Shown in pieces: positions 15,944 to 26,004 of a stretch of DNA of 64,000 nt (position 1 is the first letter of the stretch; each line of letters starts with the position of its first letter). A program made the position numbers and the translations under genes. The notes beneath the pieces were generated by a model. That model saw only the letters and a list, made by a program, of their open reading frames with translations, was not told the origin of the DNA and did no database searches. Origin of the DNA: Ruminococcus flavefaciens (GTDB lineage: Bacteria; Bacillota; Clostridia; Oscillospirales; Ruminococcaceae); contig NZ_FRCT01000010.1 in assembly GCF_900143025.1 (NCBI RefSeq), positions 1 to 64,000 on the forward strand, given 5' to 3'.

Positions 15944-17284
15944 TCAATCCTCGGTGGTTTTTCTTGATTTTTTGAATCTGGACTTCTGACCGAAGTTCAG
16001 AGATATCGTGAGTATCTTGTCTGACTTGAAAAGCTTCAGAGCGAAGAACATCACGACGATGAATATTACAAACTGATATCCTAAACCCAGCCAGAAATCT
16101 GTCATCTTTCCGAACATAAGGTTTGGTATCGCGGTAAATGTGTGTGTAAAGGGGACTGCATACACAAGGAGCTTTGCTGCTGTAGGAAGTGAACTAATAT
16201 CTGTGAAAACAGATATGAGCCACGGTATCATTACCAGCATCATTATCGGCAGGAGCATTGTCTGAGCTGACTTTGAGTCATTGACAAGTGCGCCGAGGAT
16301 AATGGATATCGCAAGGCATATCATGATGGTAAGGAATAACTGAACACCTACCAGTGCATAATCCACAGCCGAAAGGTTGAGACCAAGCTGTTTGAAGGCG
16401 TCGTTTGCGGAGAAGGACTCAGTCATAGCCTGAGTTACTCCCAGGTCGCTTGTCATAGCGTCTGTCATTCCTTTTGTGTATGCTGAGAAGCCAAACATCA
16501 TAACGCCTGCATTTATGAGAGCAACTATAGCTGCTGCAAGCATTTTGGCTGTTATAACAGAACCTCGAGTTACAGGGGTGGAAAGGAGGGTTTCGAGGGT
16601 CTTGTCTATTTTTTCATTTGATATCGAAGCAATAAGCGACTGAGATGTAAGCATCAGGAGCACAAGAACGATGATAGGAAGTATCATATTCTGAGTCGAT
16701 ATCTTACCGAGTATTGTACTGCTCGATATTTTTGCTGATTTATCAGCTACTACGGTATGATCCTCTACGCTGAGCGGAGCTTCGATTATTTTCAGATTAT
16801 CCTCCGAAACGCCCTGCTGCTCTGCAAGCTCATACGAGATATAGGAATTTATAAGAGATGTGGTACCTTCCGTGCCGCCTGTAAAGCTGCTGAATGTTGA
16901 AGCAGACTTTATATTGTTCACGGAGATGACCACAGGCTTTTTGCCGTTTTTCAATTCATCGGTAAAGCCTTTCGGGAGCACCACGTAGCTTTTCATATCG
17001 CTGCCGCTGAACGCTGATGCATAGTCCTCATTTTTGACCGATACGATATTGACATCTGAACCGTTGATCCTGAATGACTCTATCATATCCTTTGTGAAGT
17101 CGGTATAATCAAGGTCGCATATATTTATCTTGGGGTGAACGCTGTCCTCGGCGATCTCCTTTGTTACGGACTGCATAACATTTCCCATTATCATAAATAT
17201 TGCCAGTGAAAATATCAATGAGAATATCATCTGAGCGTTTATCAGCTCGGAAAGTTCTTTTTTGAGAAGGTTAATGAACTTCAT
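15944..17284 (-). CDS. ABC-2 type transporter permease, NatB-like
   Basis: A 446-residue membrane subunit of an ABC exporter. It has an N-terminal helix (about 20-38), a large extracytoplasmic domain (about 40-190) and five or six C-terminal helices with the ABC-2 core SISNEKIDKTLETLLSTPVT. This layout is that of NatB/YhaP-type permeases associated with sodium or drug export. It overlaps the ATPase gene upstream by 14 bases, so the two are co-translated. Real substrate is unknown. Confidence 0.85.
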   Translation of the reverse strand: MKFINLLKKELSELINAQMIFSLIFSLAIFMIMGNVMQSVTKEIAEDSVHPKINICDLDYTDFTKDMIESFRINGSDVNIVSVKNEDYASAFSGSDMKSYVVLPKGFTDELKNGKKPVVISVNNIKSASTFSSFTGGTEGTTSLINSYISYELAEQQGVSEDNLKIIEAPLSVEDHTVVADKSAKISSSTILGKISTQNMILPIIVLVLLMLTSQSLIASISNEKIDKTLETLLSTPVTRGSVITAKMLAAAIVALINAGVMMFGFSAYTKGMTDAMTSDLGVTQAMTESFSANDAFKQLGLNLSAVDYALVGVQLFLTIMICLAISIILGALVNDSKSAQTMLLPIMMLVMIPWLISVFTDISSLPTAAKLLVYAVPFTHTFTAIPNLMFGKMTDFWLGLGYQFVIFIVVMFFALKLFKSDKILTISLNFGQKSRFKKSRKTTED

Positions 17285-18011
17285 TCTCGTTCACCACCCT
17301 TTCAAAAACTTCCTCAAGATTAGGAGCGTTATAGCGTTCCTTCAGCTCGTCAGTCCTGCCCGTCACCATAAGATGTCCCTTTGAGACGATACCCACACGG
17401 TCGGAAACGAACTCTATCTCAAGCATATTGTGTGATGAGAGAAGGAAGGACATTCCTTCTTCCTCGGCGAGCTTTTTTATCATCTTGCGTATCTCGATAG
17501 CATTGAGTACATCAAGACCGCTTGTAGGCTCGTCAAGTATAGCAAGCTTAGGCTTTGTCATTACAGCCCTTGCAAGTAAAAGCTTGCGTATCATTCCTCG
17601 GCTGTAGCTTCCTATCTTATCGTTGAGCCTGTCGCCGAGACAGCAGATCGCTTTCGCACGGTCAACACAGGCATTTATGCCGTCTATGTCCGTTGTGAAA
17701 AGTCCTGCCATGAATCTCAGGTACTTTATACCTGTCATCTGTTTATATGCACCTGCTTCGTCGGGGAGGTAGGTTATACATTCCCGGACCTTTTCAGGAG
17801 CTTTTATAACGCTGTGCCCTGCGACGATCGCATCGCCGTCTGTGGGCTTCAGCAAAGTAGATATCATTCTTATAGTGGTTGTCTTTCCTGCGCCGTTGGG
17901 ACCGATGAGAGCAAATATCTCTCCTTCGCCGATCTCAAAGGAAATTTTGTCAACGGCCAGAACCTTGGTGTACTGCTTTGTAAGTCCTTTTACTTCAAGA
18001 ACATTTGCCAA
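17271..18011 (-). CDS. ABC transporter ATP-binding protein, NatA-like
   Basis: A 246-residue ATPase that powers the adjoining ABC-2 permease. Walker A is GPNGAGKTTT (about 38-47), the signature is the degenerate SYSRGMIRKLLLARA rather than LSGGQ, Walker B is KLAILDEPTSGLD, and the H-loop is SSHNM. The start is TTG at 18011: GGAG lies eight bases upstream and no in-frame ATG exists before the nucleotide-binding domain. First gene of a two-gene minus-strand operon. Confidence 0.9.
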   Translation of the reverse strand: MANVLEVKGLTKQYTKVLAVDKISFEIGEGEIFALIGPNGAGKTTTIRMISTLLKPTDGDAIVAGHSVIKAPEKVRECITYLPDEAGAYKQMTGIKYLRFMAGLFTTDIDGINACVDRAKAICCLGDRLNDKIGSYSRGMIRKLLLARAVMTKPKLAILDEPTSGLDVLNAIEIRKMIKKLAEEEGMSFLLSSHNMLEIEFVSDRVGIVSKGHLMVTGRTDELKERYNAPNLEEVFERVVNENEVH

Positions 18012-18071
18012 GTATATCTCTCCTTGTTAATTGGAGTCAAGTAGTGGAACTGTTACTTCTTCTACACTTGT

Positions 18072-18100
18072 ATCATAGCATAAATAGCATCAAATGTCAA
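18072..18100 (-). promoter_or_regulatory. Promoter of the NatAB-like operon
   Basis: Minus-strand TTGACA (18100-18095), 17-base spacer, TATGAT (18077-18072), about 60 bases before the TTG start. Confidence 0.75.
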
Positions 18101-18307
18101 TACAAAAAGTAGAATGTCGATAAGATTTTACAGTTTTTTAATAATCGTGAAATTCGGGCATTAAATTAAATCAATGAGCCGAAAGATGTTGTCATAGCTT
18201 ACAATTATATTTTGCGCTGATTGTGTATTTCTGTTATAAAAAACTATAATTTAGCTAAAATACTTGTGGTAAAAAATATTATTTATTATACGGACACATT
18301 CAATTTC
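18101..18307. other. AT-rich divergent intergenic segment
   Basis: About 200 bases between the divergent promoters of the NatAB-like operon and the 12-kb ABC operon. Strongly AT-rich with no supported gene, RNA or repeat; only the flanking promoters are recognisable. Confidence 0.4.
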
Positions 18308-18336
18308 TTGACAATATAAAATAAATTTGATATACT
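18308..18336 (+). promoter_or_regulatory. Promoter of the 12-kb ABC/DUF5696 operon
   Basis: TTGACA (18308-18313), 17-base spacer, TATACT (18331-18336). A leader of about 115 nt follows before the ATG at 18459. Confidence 0.8.
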
Positions 18337-18353
18337 TTCTTTAATGGATATAT

Positions 18354-18425
18354 GCAGTTTTTTCCGACTGCGTAAGAGCTGTCCGTGCGCATAATTCCCG
18401 ACGCAGGGAGCTTGCGCTTTTTTAT
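18354..18425 (+). promoter_or_regulatory. Leader with terminator-like hairpin (possible attenuator)
   Basis: A small hairpin GCAGT/ACTGC is followed by a terminator-like structure in which TGCGCA...TCCC pairs with GGGA...TGCGC and six T follow (18420-18425). The 3' arm CTTGCGC can alternatively pair with the upstream GCGTAAG. Mutually exclusive pairings before the first gene suggest transcription attenuation. No known riboswitch or T-box motif was recognised. Confidence 0.45.
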
Positions 18426-18458
18426 TTATAGGTTTTGAAAGAAAGGCGGTGAAGCTGA

Positions 18459-21395
18459 ATGAAGAGAGCTTTCAGAGCTGCGGCAGCGGCATTTCTGACC
18501 TGTATTTTCTCGCTGGGAAGCTCTGTGACCGTGCTGAAAGCGGCTGCGGAGGCAGATGAGCCGTCGGCAGCAACGGCTGCGGCAATGGCTGATGACTACT
18601 ATCACATAGACGAGTCCGACATGAATATGACCACATTCAGCGATTACTATGACCTTCATTTAGCCGACAGCCGCCCCGATGACGATATATTTATAAAAGG
18701 AAACAGCTTTATTTCCCACAAAAGAGGTGATATTTACGCAGGCAGCTACACCGACTCTAAGGGCGGTGTCCGAAACGGAGTATTGCTGTGGAACAGTCTT
18801 TCGGGAGAGGTGACATATGAATTCGAGGTCGCCGAGGAGGGAGTATATTCCCTTGAAGTAAGCTACTGCCCGATGATATCAAGCAGTTCCTCAATAGAGC
18901 TTGAAATGGAGCTTGACGGTGAAGTACCCTATGATACGGCTTCAAGGCTGTATCTCAGCAGAGTATGGGTGAACGAAAAGGATATTTATACCGACAGCCG
19001 CGGAAATCAGGTAAGGCCTGCTCAGGTGCAGCGTGAGATGTGGCAGAAGTGCTTTTTCGGCGACAGGGACGGACTTTTCGGAGAACCCTTATTTTTCGCG
19101 CTCAGCAAGGGAAAGCACACTCTTAAACTCAGCTCCGAGCGTGCGCAGCTGGCTATAGAGAGTCTTTGCTTCCGCAATCCCAAGGAGCTTCCTGACTACA
19201 GTCATTATAAATCGGCTGTAGCTGCTGATGTGACAATAGAAAACACTGCTTCGGCAAGCTTCAGGATAGAAGGTGAGAGTGCTGCATATAAGTCAGACCC
19301 CACACTTTACCCTACATATGATAATACAAGCTATCTTGCATCGCCTTCTGACCCATGCAAGGTGGTATACAATACCATAGGCAGCGGCAGCTGGCGAAAG
19401 GCTTTGCAGTCGGCATCGTGGGATATACCTTCTGACAAGGTTGGCAGCGGCGGCTGGTACAAGATAGGCATAAAGGCGAGACAGGACCAGATACGCGGCT
19501 TCTGCTCGGCAAGAAGAATATATATCGATGGCGAAGTACCGTGCAGTGAGCTTGACAGCGTGAAATTCCGCTACGATACGGACTGGTCTGTTGTAAGTCC
19601 CAAAAGCGGCGGCGAGAATGTTTACGTATGGCTTGAGGGCGGAAAAGACCACACTATCACCCTTGAAGCCGTACCAAGCGATATAAGCGAGTACCTTCGC
19701 AGGCTGGAGGGCGATGTTTCGGAGCTAAACACCTATTACAGAAAGGTGCTGATGATAACAGGACCTACTCCCGATAAGTATACGGACTATTACGTACATG
19801 AGAAGATACCAGAATTAGTGGATAAATTCAGAAGCATTTCCGCGGAGCTGAAGGACGTACAGAAGGGCATAGAAAAGCTTTCCGATTCAAGCGGTTCCGA
19901 GGCGGCTGCACTGGAGAATATGGCGGTAATACTTGATAAATGCGTTGATAAGCCCTTGAAGATACCGTCCTACCTATCGCAGATAAAGGACAGCATCACT
20001 TCGCTTTCCGCATGGCTGAGAGATAACCGCGACCAGCCTCTTGAAGTGGACTACATAGAGTTTGCGACTGCTGACCGCAAATTCACAAGCTGTAAGGAAA
20101 AGCTTGGAAAATCGCTGAAATTCGGCTTCGATGCCTTTATCGGCTCTTTCTTTGAGGACTACACCACCCTCTCCGATGTTACGGGAGAGGACGCAATAGA
20201 GGTGTGGGTATCTCTGGGTCGCGATCAGGCTCAGGTAGTCAAGGAAATGACGGAAAATCAGTTCACACAGGAAACGGGAATACCTGTTTCAGTAAATCTT
20301 GTGACAGGCGGAGTAGTTGAGGCTACACTTGCGGGAAAGGGGCCCGATGTGGCGCTTTTTCTCGGCGGAGAATTCCCCGTGAATCTTGCTGCAAGAGGAC
20401 TATTAGTCGATATATCACAGTTTGGCGACTATGAGGACGTAAAGCAGCGTTTCCAGAAGAACGCCATGACGCAGTACAGCTTCAATGGCGGCTGTTACGG
20501 ACTGCCCATAAGTCAGAGCTTCCCCATGATGTTCTACCGAAAGGACGTACTGACCGAGCTTGGGTATACCTCTCCTCCCGAAACATGGGAAAAGCTCATA
20601 GATATGCTGCCTGCCCTGCAAAGGAACTATATGTCGGCAGGACTTGTTCTGCCGCCCAATAATATATCTCCTGCCACCGAAACGGGACATACCTTTGCGA
20701 TGCTCATGCTGCAAAAGGGCGTGAACTATTATAATGAGGAGCAGACTGCTTCTACCTTCAATTCTGTAGAGGCTGTGCAGTCCTTTGAGGAGTGGACGGA
20801 TTTCTATACAAAATACAGCTTTGAGCAGACCTACGATGCTTTCAGCCGTTTCAGAACGGGAGAATATCCTATAGTTATTGCAAATTATACCTTCTTCAAT
20901 CAGCTTACGGCGGCTTCGCCCGAAATAAGCGGCTTGTGGGACTTCTGTCCCGTCCCCGGAACTGTAAGGGCGGGCGGTACGGTATCTCATGCGGCTAATT
21001 CCAACGGTGCGGGAGCTGTTATATTCAAGAAGGTAAAGAACAAGGAAAACGCATGGAAGTTCATAAAATGGTTCACCGATACGGATACCCAGGTGCAGTA
21101 TGCTTCGCAGATAGAGGGACTTCTCGGTACTCTCGGACGCTTCGATACTGCAAATGTTGAGGCATTGGGACAGCTTTCATGGTCGGAGGACGAGCTTGCA
21201 AGGCTCAGAGCCCAGCAGCAGGAACTTGAGGAGATACCAATAATACCTGCTTCATATGCTGTTACGCGAAATATAATGAATGCTTTCAGAGAGACTATCA
21301 ACGAGAAGGCAAATCCACGCGATACGCTTATATGGTACAACAGGGACATAAACGAGGAAATAACCCGAAAACGCAAAGACCTCGGACTTGGATAG
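18459..21395 (+). CDS. Giant secreted solute-binding protein with CBM-like domains
   Basis: A 978-residue secreted protein. Residues 1-30 are a signal peptide without a clear lipobox. Two beta-rich regions (about 55-240 and 255-420) look like galactose-binding/carbohydrate-binding modules (for example GKHTLKLSSERAQLAIESLC; GSGGWYKIGIKARQDQIRGF). A helical segment (about 425-570) leads into a type 1 solute-binding fold (about 580-978: EMTENQFTQETGIPVSVNLV; GKGPDVALFLGGEFPVN; AWKFIKWFTD). This fusion is more than twice the usual length. First gene of an operon with four permeases. Ligand unknown, probably a polymer or oligosaccharide judged only from the binding modules. Confidence 0.82.
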   Translation: MKRAFRAAAAAFLTCIFSLGSSVTVLKAAAEADEPSAATAAAMADDYYHIDESDMNMTTFSDYYDLHLADSRPDDDIFIKGNSFISHKRGDIYAGSYTDSKGGVRNGVLLWNSLSGEVTYEFEVAEEGVYSLEVSYCPMISSSSSIELEMELDGEVPYDTASRLYLSRVWVNEKDIYTDSRGNQVRPAQVQREMWQKCFFGDRDGLFGEPLFFALSKGKHTLKLSSERAQLAIESLCFRNPKELPDYSHYKSAVAADVTIENTASASFRIEGESAAYKSDPTLYPTYDNTSYLASPSDPCKVVYNTIGSGSWRKALQSASWDIPSDKVGSGGWYKIGIKARQDQIRGFCSARRIYIDGEVPCSELDSVKFRYDTDWSVVSPKSGGENVYVWLEGGKDHTITLEAVPSDISEYLRRLEGDVSELNTYYRKVLMITGPTPDKYTDYYVHEKIPELVDKFRSISAELKDVQKGIEKLSDSSGSEAAALENMAVILDKCVDKPLKIPSYLSQIKDSITSLSAWLRDNRDQPLEVDYIEFATADRKFTSCKEKLGKSLKFGFDAFIGSFFEDYTTLSDVTGEDAIEVWVSLGRDQAQVVKEMTENQFTQETGIPVSVNLVTGGVVEATLAGKGPDVALFLGGEFPVNLAARGLLVDISQFGDYEDVKQRFQKNAMTQYSFNGGCYGLPISQSFPMMFYRKDVLTELGYTSPPETWEKLIDMLPALQRNYMSAGLVLPPNNISPATETGHTFAMLMLQKGVNYYNEEQTASTFNSVEAVQSFEEWTDFYTKYSFEQTYDAFSRFRTGEYPIVIANYTFFNQLTAASPEISGLWDFCPVPGTVRAGGTVSHAANSNGAGAVIFKKVKNKENAWKFIKWFTDTDTQVQYASQIEGLLGTLGRFDTANVEALGQLSWSEDELARLRAQQQELEEIPIIPASYAVTRNIMNAFRETINEKANPRDTLIWYNRDINEEITRKRKDLGLG

Positions 21396-21540
21396 ATAAT
21401 AATTCGGAATTAGAAATTAGGAGTTAGGAATTATTGGTGTCCGCCATTTGGCGGACAGATCAATTAATCGCTTGAATTTTTCGGAGTAAGCCAACAAATT
21501 AATTCCGCATTCCGAATTATGAATTCCGAATTTAAAAAGA
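21396..21540. repeat. Inverted AATTCGGAATT repeats with GTCCGCC hairpin
   Basis: The gap between the first two genes of the operon carries AATTCGGAATTAG near its left end and its complement ATTCCGAATTATGAATTCCGAATT at its right end, enclosing a perfect hairpin GTCCGCC-ATTT-GGCGGAC (21441-21458). Related hairpins occur at 23460, 57760 and 60902. Confidence 0.75.
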
Positions 21541-21555
21541 AGGGAGTGTGAAAAA

Positions 21556-22494
21556 ATGGCTGTTTCAGCAGAAAATATCGGAAAGCGCACCAAAAAGGAA
21601 AGGCGGACTATGCTCTGGCGCGATATAAAGAAGAATAAGGGCTGCTACGGAATGATAGCTCCGTTTATGATATTTTTTATCGTATTTACGATAATACCCG
21701 TAGTTATGTCGCTCCCTATGGGCTTTACCGATTTCAACATGGTACAGCCCCCGAAATTTGTAGGACTTTCAAATTTCACCACTCTTTTCCTTTCTGATAA
21801 GATATTTATGAAGTCCATAAGAGTTACGCTGGTATTCGCACTTTTTACAGGTCCTGTGAGCTATGTGCTGTGCTTTTTGCTGGCGTGGCTCATAAACGAG
21901 ATGCACCCGAAGCTGAAAACAGTTTTCACCCTCATATTCTATGCACCGTCCATGGCTAATGTATATACGGTGTGGCAGCTTATTTTCAGCGGCGATATGA
22001 ACGGCTATGTGAACTCGTTCCTCATAAATCTGGGTATTATAAATTCGCCTGTGCAGTGGCTCACGGACGGAAGATACGTCCTCGGAGTAACTATAGTGGT
22101 ACAGCTCTGGATATCTCTCGGAGCAGGCTTCCTTGCGCTCCGTGCAGGATTTCAGAATATAGACCGCTCCATGTATGAGGCTGGTGCTATCGAGGGAATA
22201 CGCACACGCTGGCAGGAGCTTATATACATAGTTATACCGTCAATGGGACCGCAGCTCATGTTTGCGGCTGTAATGCAGATAGTAAGCTCATTCACCGCAG
22301 GCACCGTAGCGCAGAACCTTGTAGGCTTCCCGAGTACGGATTATAAGGCTCATACTATTATGACACACGCATTCGATTACGGCTGGCAGCGTTTTGAAAT
22401 GGGCTATGCTTCGGCGATATGCATGGTGCTTTTTGTTGCCATGTTCGCCTGCAACAAGCTCATAAACAAGGTGCTGGGCAAATATATGGACTGA
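21556..22494 (+). CDS. ABC transporter permease, MalF/UgpA type (pair 2)
   Basis: A 312-residue six-helix permease with a Lys/Arg-rich cytoplasmic N-terminus (about 1-35). The first helix starts at MIAPFMIFFIVFTIIPVVMS, and the ATPase-docking EAA loop is at about 215-240 (YEAGAIEGIRTRWQELIYIV). Paired with the permease at 22507, from which it is separated by 12 bases. No ATPase gene is in the operon. AGGGAGTG precedes the ATG. Confidence 0.87.
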   Translation: MAVSAENIGKRTKKERRTMLWRDIKKNKGCYGMIAPFMIFFIVFTIIPVVMSLPMGFTDFNMVQPPKFVGLSNFTTLFLSDKIFMKSIRVTLVFALFTGPVSYVLCFLLAWLINEMHPKLKTVFTLIFYAPSMANVYTVWQLIFSGDMNGYVNSFLINLGIINSPVQWLTDGRYVLGVTIVVQLWISLGAGFLALRAGFQNIDRSMYEAGAIEGIRTRWQELIYIVIPSMGPQLMFAAVMQIVSSFTAGTVAQNLVGFPSTDYKAHTIMTHAFDYGWQRFEMGYASAICMVLFVAMFACNKLINKVLGKYMD

Positions 22495-22506
22495 GGAGGC
22501 GGAGCT

Positions 22507-23385
22507 TTGGCACAGGTAAATACGGCGAAGCTTCACGCTTCAAACCGACAGGCAGGCAGAAAAACAGGGGGAAGTGTTGCAATATTCCTTATTCTTGCCA
22601 TTCTCGGACTTTTCATGGCTCTGCCTATATATCTTACAATAGTAATGTCCATAAAGCCTATAGAGGAGCTTTTTGTGTTCCCGCCGAGACTTTATGCGGC
22701 AAGACCTACTCTTGACAATTTCAGGGATATGTTCAGGGTACTGCACCAGAACCGCGTACCCTTTTCAAGATACGTATTCAACAGCGTTTTCGTTACCGCT
22801 GCGGTAACTGTATTGCAGTGCTTTTTCTCGTCTATGGCGGCATTTGTACTGGCAAAGTGCAAGTTCCCGGGCGGAAAGATAATAAACGGCATAATCGTTG
22901 TCGCACTTCTCTATCAGAGCAATGTCATATACATAATGCAGTATATCGTTATGGCGAAGCTCCACATGATAGACACCTATACGGCACTTATTTTTCCTGC
23001 TATAGCTTCGCCTATGGGACTTTTTCTTATGCGTCAGTCAATAAGTCAGGTGCCGGACTCCATGATAGAAGCGGCAAAGGTGGATGGTGCGGGACTATTC
23101 CGCATATGCTGGCAGGTAGTCATGCCAAATCAGAAGCCTGCACTTATGACACTTATTATATTTGCATTTCAGGGCGCATGGAATATCCAGACAGGCTCGG
23201 TTGTTTTCAGAGAGGAGTACAAGACCCTGCCTACCGTTGTAAGTCAGGCGGCTGCTTCGGGACTTGCAAGAGCAGGCGTTGCAATGGCAGCAGCAGTGTT
23301 CCTGCTGATACCGCCTATCGTGATATTCATGCTGGCACAGAGACAGGTCATCGAAACTATGGCTCATTCGGGCATCAAAGATTAG
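22507..23385 (+). CDS. ABC transporter permease, MalG/UgpE type (pair 2)
   Basis: A 292-residue six-helix permease, partner of the 21556 gene. The EAA loop reads IEAAKVDGAGLFRICWQVVM (about 186-205). The start is TTG at 22507: AGGAGG lies seven bases upstream, and the first in-frame ATG would fall inside the first membrane helix. A long repeat-filled gap follows before the NHL gene, so downstream genes may also have other transcription signals. Confidence 0.87.
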   Translation: MAQVNTAKLHASNRQAGRKTGGSVAIFLILAILGLFMALPIYLTIVMSIKPIEELFVFPPRLYAARPTLDNFRDMFRVLHQNRVPFSRYVFNSVFVTAAVTVLQCFFSSMAAFVLAKCKFPGGKIINGIIVVALLYQSNVIYIMQYIVMAKLHMIDTYTALIFPAIASPMGLFLMRQSISQVPDSMIEAAKVDGAGLFRICWQVVMPNQKPALMTLIIFAFQGAWNIQTGSVVFREEYKTLPTVVSQAAASGLARAGVAMAAAVFLLIPPIVIFMLAQRQVIETMAHSGIKD

Positions 23386-23850
23386 CGTAGGGGCGAACAG
23401 TGTTCGCCCGTCAGCACTTAGCCTTTAGCCATTAGCTGCATTTAAATTTGGAATTAGGAATTGTGGTGTCTGCTTGCGCAGACGGATTAAAATGTAGGGG
23501 CTGATGCCTACATCAGCCCGTGAAAAGATGTGCCGTAAGCGAAGAACAAGGCGTGATTTTGTAAAGAGTGAGCGAGTTTACGAGCGTCAACGTGGCAGGG
23601 AGCGCAGGCTCTGCGCTGTAGGGGCTGATGTCTACATCAGCCCGTGAAAAGATGTGCCGTAAGCGAAGTACAAGGCGTGATTTTGTAAAGAGTGAGCGAG
23701 TTTACAAGCGATAACGTGGAAGGGTGCGCAGGCTCTGCGCTGTAGGGGCTGGCGTCTCGACAGCCCGTGTTCGGGCGGATATTATCCGCCTGAAAAAGCG
23801 GCAGAGCCGCTCCCTAAGGGCTAAAGGCTAACGGCTAAAACGAAAGGAGT
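23386..23850. repeat. Repeat-dense intergenic region
   Basis: About 470 bases without a supported gene. In order: hairpin GGGCGAACA-GTGTTCGCCC; TTAGCC words (23414-23437); hairpin GGTGTCTGCTTGCGCAGAC (23465-23483); two 124-bp tandem units (23493-23740); a partial third unit merging into CCGTGTTCGGGCGG and GGATATTATCC hairpins; then GGGCTAAAGGCTAACGGC (23818-23835). The same hairpin families recur in other gaps of the window. Confidence 0.85.
23493..23740 (+). repeat. 124-bp tandem repeat, two complete copies
   Basis: Units 23493-23616 and 23617-23740 are each 124 bases and differ at seven positions (about 94% identical). A third copy starts at 23741 but diverges after TGTAGGGGCTG. Each unit contains two perfect hairpins, GGGCTGATG...CATCAGCCC and GCGCAG-GCT-CTGCGC. 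Confidence 0.9.
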
Positions 23851-23857
23851 GTGACAA

Positions 23858-25366
23858 GTGAATATGAAAAAGAAGCTCATGGGCGTAATATCGGCACTTG
23901 CCGCACTCTGCATATCTATGACGGCTTCTGTTGTATCTGCGGCAGAGCCCTATGACTCCTATAACTACGACCGCTGGGGCGAGGCTGTCCCCTCGCAGGC
24001 AGGATTTTCTGCGGAGCGTTCAGTATCGGGATATGATCTTGGCGTGGGAGCCTTTGACAGTCCAAGCGACATATTCTGCGACCATGAGCACATCTTTTAC
24101 ATCGTAGATACGGGAAACGACCGCATAGTGGCTGTAAATCCCGACTTTGACGATGTTGTGAAAGTGTATGACAGCTTCACTATGCCCGACGGTTCGAAAA
24201 CTACGCTCAATAAGCCTATGGGAGTCTATGTTTCGGCTGAAAATGACTATATCTACATCGCGGACAGCGACAATTCCCGTGTGCTTATTTCCGATAAGTA
24301 CGGAAATGTACAGGGCGAGATAAAAAAGCCAGAGTCCGAGGTCTATGACCAGAAAAGGACTTTTCTGCCTCAGAGAGTTCTTGCGGACAAGGCTGGGAAT
24401 GTATACGTAGTTCTCGGCAATATAACCACAGGTGCGGCTATGTTCGCTCCTGACGGCAGTTTCATGGGATTTTACGGCGCAAATCGTGTAGAGCCTACAG
24501 CAAAGATAGTCAGCAACTACATAAGAAGCATATTCATGTCCGATGAAAAGAAGGCTAAAAGAAAAAGAACTGTCCCCACAGGCATCACAAGCTTTGATAT
24601 CGACGGCGATTTTATTTTCACCTGTACCTCATCGTCTACGCAGACAACAGATACCGTGAAGAAGCTCAATGCCGCAGGAAAGAATATTTTTGCGGATCTG
24701 GAGCTTTCCTTCGGCGACTTCAGACCTGTTTACGACACCTCGCAGAACAAAGTGCTTTCGCCTGCGATAGTGGATATAGATGTGGCTGAGGACGGCTGCA
24801 TAAACTGTCTTGACTTTACTACGGGCAGGGTATTTCAGTACGATGAGGACTGCAATCTGCTGTTCATTACAGGTGCAGTGGCAAAGCAGACAGGCGGCTT
24901 CGACCATGCGGCGGCACTGGAGTCCCTTGACAATGATCTGTATGTTCTGGACTCCTCAAAGGATACGGTGACTATTTTCAGAGAGACTTCCTTCGGAAAG
25001 GCAGTCCACAAGGCTGCTGCGCTTTACAACGCAGGATATTACGAGGAGGCTCTCGGACCGTGGCAGGACGTTCTGAAGCGTGACGGAAACTATCACAGAG
25101 CCTATGTCGGCATAGCTTCGGCACTTCTCCGCAAGGGCGACTATAAGGGCGCGATGAAGTACGCGAAGCTTTCGGATTCGGGAGATATATACAATAAGGC
25201 TTTCGAGGGCTACCGCAGGGAGTTCCTGAAAGAGCATTTTACGGCTATAGCCGCAGGACTTGTGCTGCTTACCGCAGGTCTGATCGCTTGCGGCAGGATA
25301 AGGAAAAAACGCAGAGCACGGAAAGCTGCGGAGAAAATATCGGAAAAGGAGGAGAAGCAGACATGA
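23858..25366 (+). CDS. NHL-repeat / TPR membrane-anchored protein
   Basis: A 502-residue exported protein: signal peptide (about 1-28), NHL-type beta-propeller repeats (about 45-380; examples [50 protein letters not shown]), a short TPR region (about 385-445, [20 protein letters not shown]), and a C-terminal membrane helix followed by a basic tail. Propeller and TPR would face outside, suggesting a scaffold or ligand-binding role next to the permeases. GTG 23858 is preferred because AAGGAG is eight bases upstream; ATG 23864 would be 14 away. It overlaps the next gene as ATGA. Confidence 0.8.
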   Translation: MNMKKKLMGVISALAALCISMTASVVSAAEPYDSYNYDRWGEAVPSQAGFSAERSVSGYDLGVGAFDSPSDIFCDHEHIFYIVDTGNDRIVAVNPDFDDVVKVYDSFTMPDGSKTTLNKPMGVYVSAENDYIYIADSDNSRVLISDKYGNVQGEIKKPESEVYDQKRTFLPQRVLADKAGNVYVVLGNITTGAAMFAPDGSFMGFYGANRVEPTAKIVSNYIRSIFMSDEKKAKRKRTVPTGITSFDIDGDFIFTCTSSSTQTTDTVKKLNAAGKNIFADLELSFGDFRPVYDTSQNKVLSPAIVDIDVAEDGCINCLDFTTGRVFQYDEDCNLLFITGAVAKQTGGFDHAAALESLDNDLYVLDSSKDTVTIFRETSFGKAVHKAAALYNAGYYEEALGPWQDVLKRDGNYHRAYVGIASALLRKGDYKGAMKYAKLSDSGDIYNKAFEGYRREFLKEHFTAIAAGLVLLTAGLIACGRIRKKRRARKAAEKISEKEEKQT

Positions 25367-25992
25367 TGGATCTTACTCAGAAGCAATGGGTAAAATATGC
25401 AGTGACCCACCCCTTTGAAGGCTTTGAGGATATGCGCTGGAAAAAGTCGGGTTCGCTGAAAATAGCCATGTTCATCATAGTTCTGCTCTTTTTCGGACAG
25501 ATATTCCACGGCAGACTTTACGGCGCACAGTTCTACATAAGCTATGACAAGATCTTCAATATTATCCCTTATATAGTGCGCAGCTTCGTGCTTTTCGGGG
25601 CGTGGGTCATAGGAAACTGGGCTGTCTGCACTCTCCTTGACGGTGAGGGAACATTGAAGAATATCTGTATTTACAGTGCATATGCGCTCATACCCTATGC
25701 AGTGCAGCTTTATATAAATGTGGGGCTTTCTCATATACTTATACGCGATGAATACATCTTCATGCAAGTCATAGAGATAATTGGCACGGGTTGGACGGTG
25801 CTGCTGCTGTTTTCGGCTGTGAAGTCGGTGCATCAGTATTCTCTCGGCAAGACCGTATTTGCGGTAGTCCTGACAGTTGCCGCAATGCTTATAATGCTTT
25901 TCCTGCTGGTGCTCTTTATGTCGCTGATACAGCAGGTATACATATTCATATCCACTATCTACACCGAGCTGTCCTACAGGGCAAGAGTCTGA
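25363..25992 (+). CDS. Yip1-family membrane protein
   Basis: A 209-residue protein with about five membrane helices and the short N-terminal motif [16 protein letters not shown] typical of bacterial Yip1-domain proteins. Function in bacteria is unknown. The start overlaps the NHL gene stop (ATGATGG); AGGAGG lies ten bases before ATG 25363. The consistent neighbourhood with NHL, DUF5696 and sugar permeases suggests a membrane partner of the transporter. Confidence 0.75.
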   Translation: MMDLTQKQWVKYAVTHPFEGFEDMRWKKSGSLKIAMFIIVLLFFGQIFHGRLYGAQFYISYDKIFNIIPYIVRSFVLFGAWVIGNWAVCTLLDGEGTLKNICIYSAYALIPYAVQLYINVGLSHILIRDEYIFMQVIEIIGTGWTVLLLFSAVKSVHQYSLGKTVFAVVLTVAAMLIMLFLLVLFMSLIQQVYIFISTIYTELSYRARV

Positions 25993-26004
25993 GGAGGCGG
26001 CGGA

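Noticed and set aside
18343..18425. T-box leader
   Set aside because: No TGGNACC-type T-box sequence or specifier stem is present.
20415..20990. 191-codon minus-strand frame
   Set aside because: Shadow of the giant solute-binding protein gene; no ribosome binding site and no family resemblance.
23493..23740. CRISPR array
   Set aside because: Repeats are 124 bp, directly adjacent and without unique spacers; no cas genes nearby.
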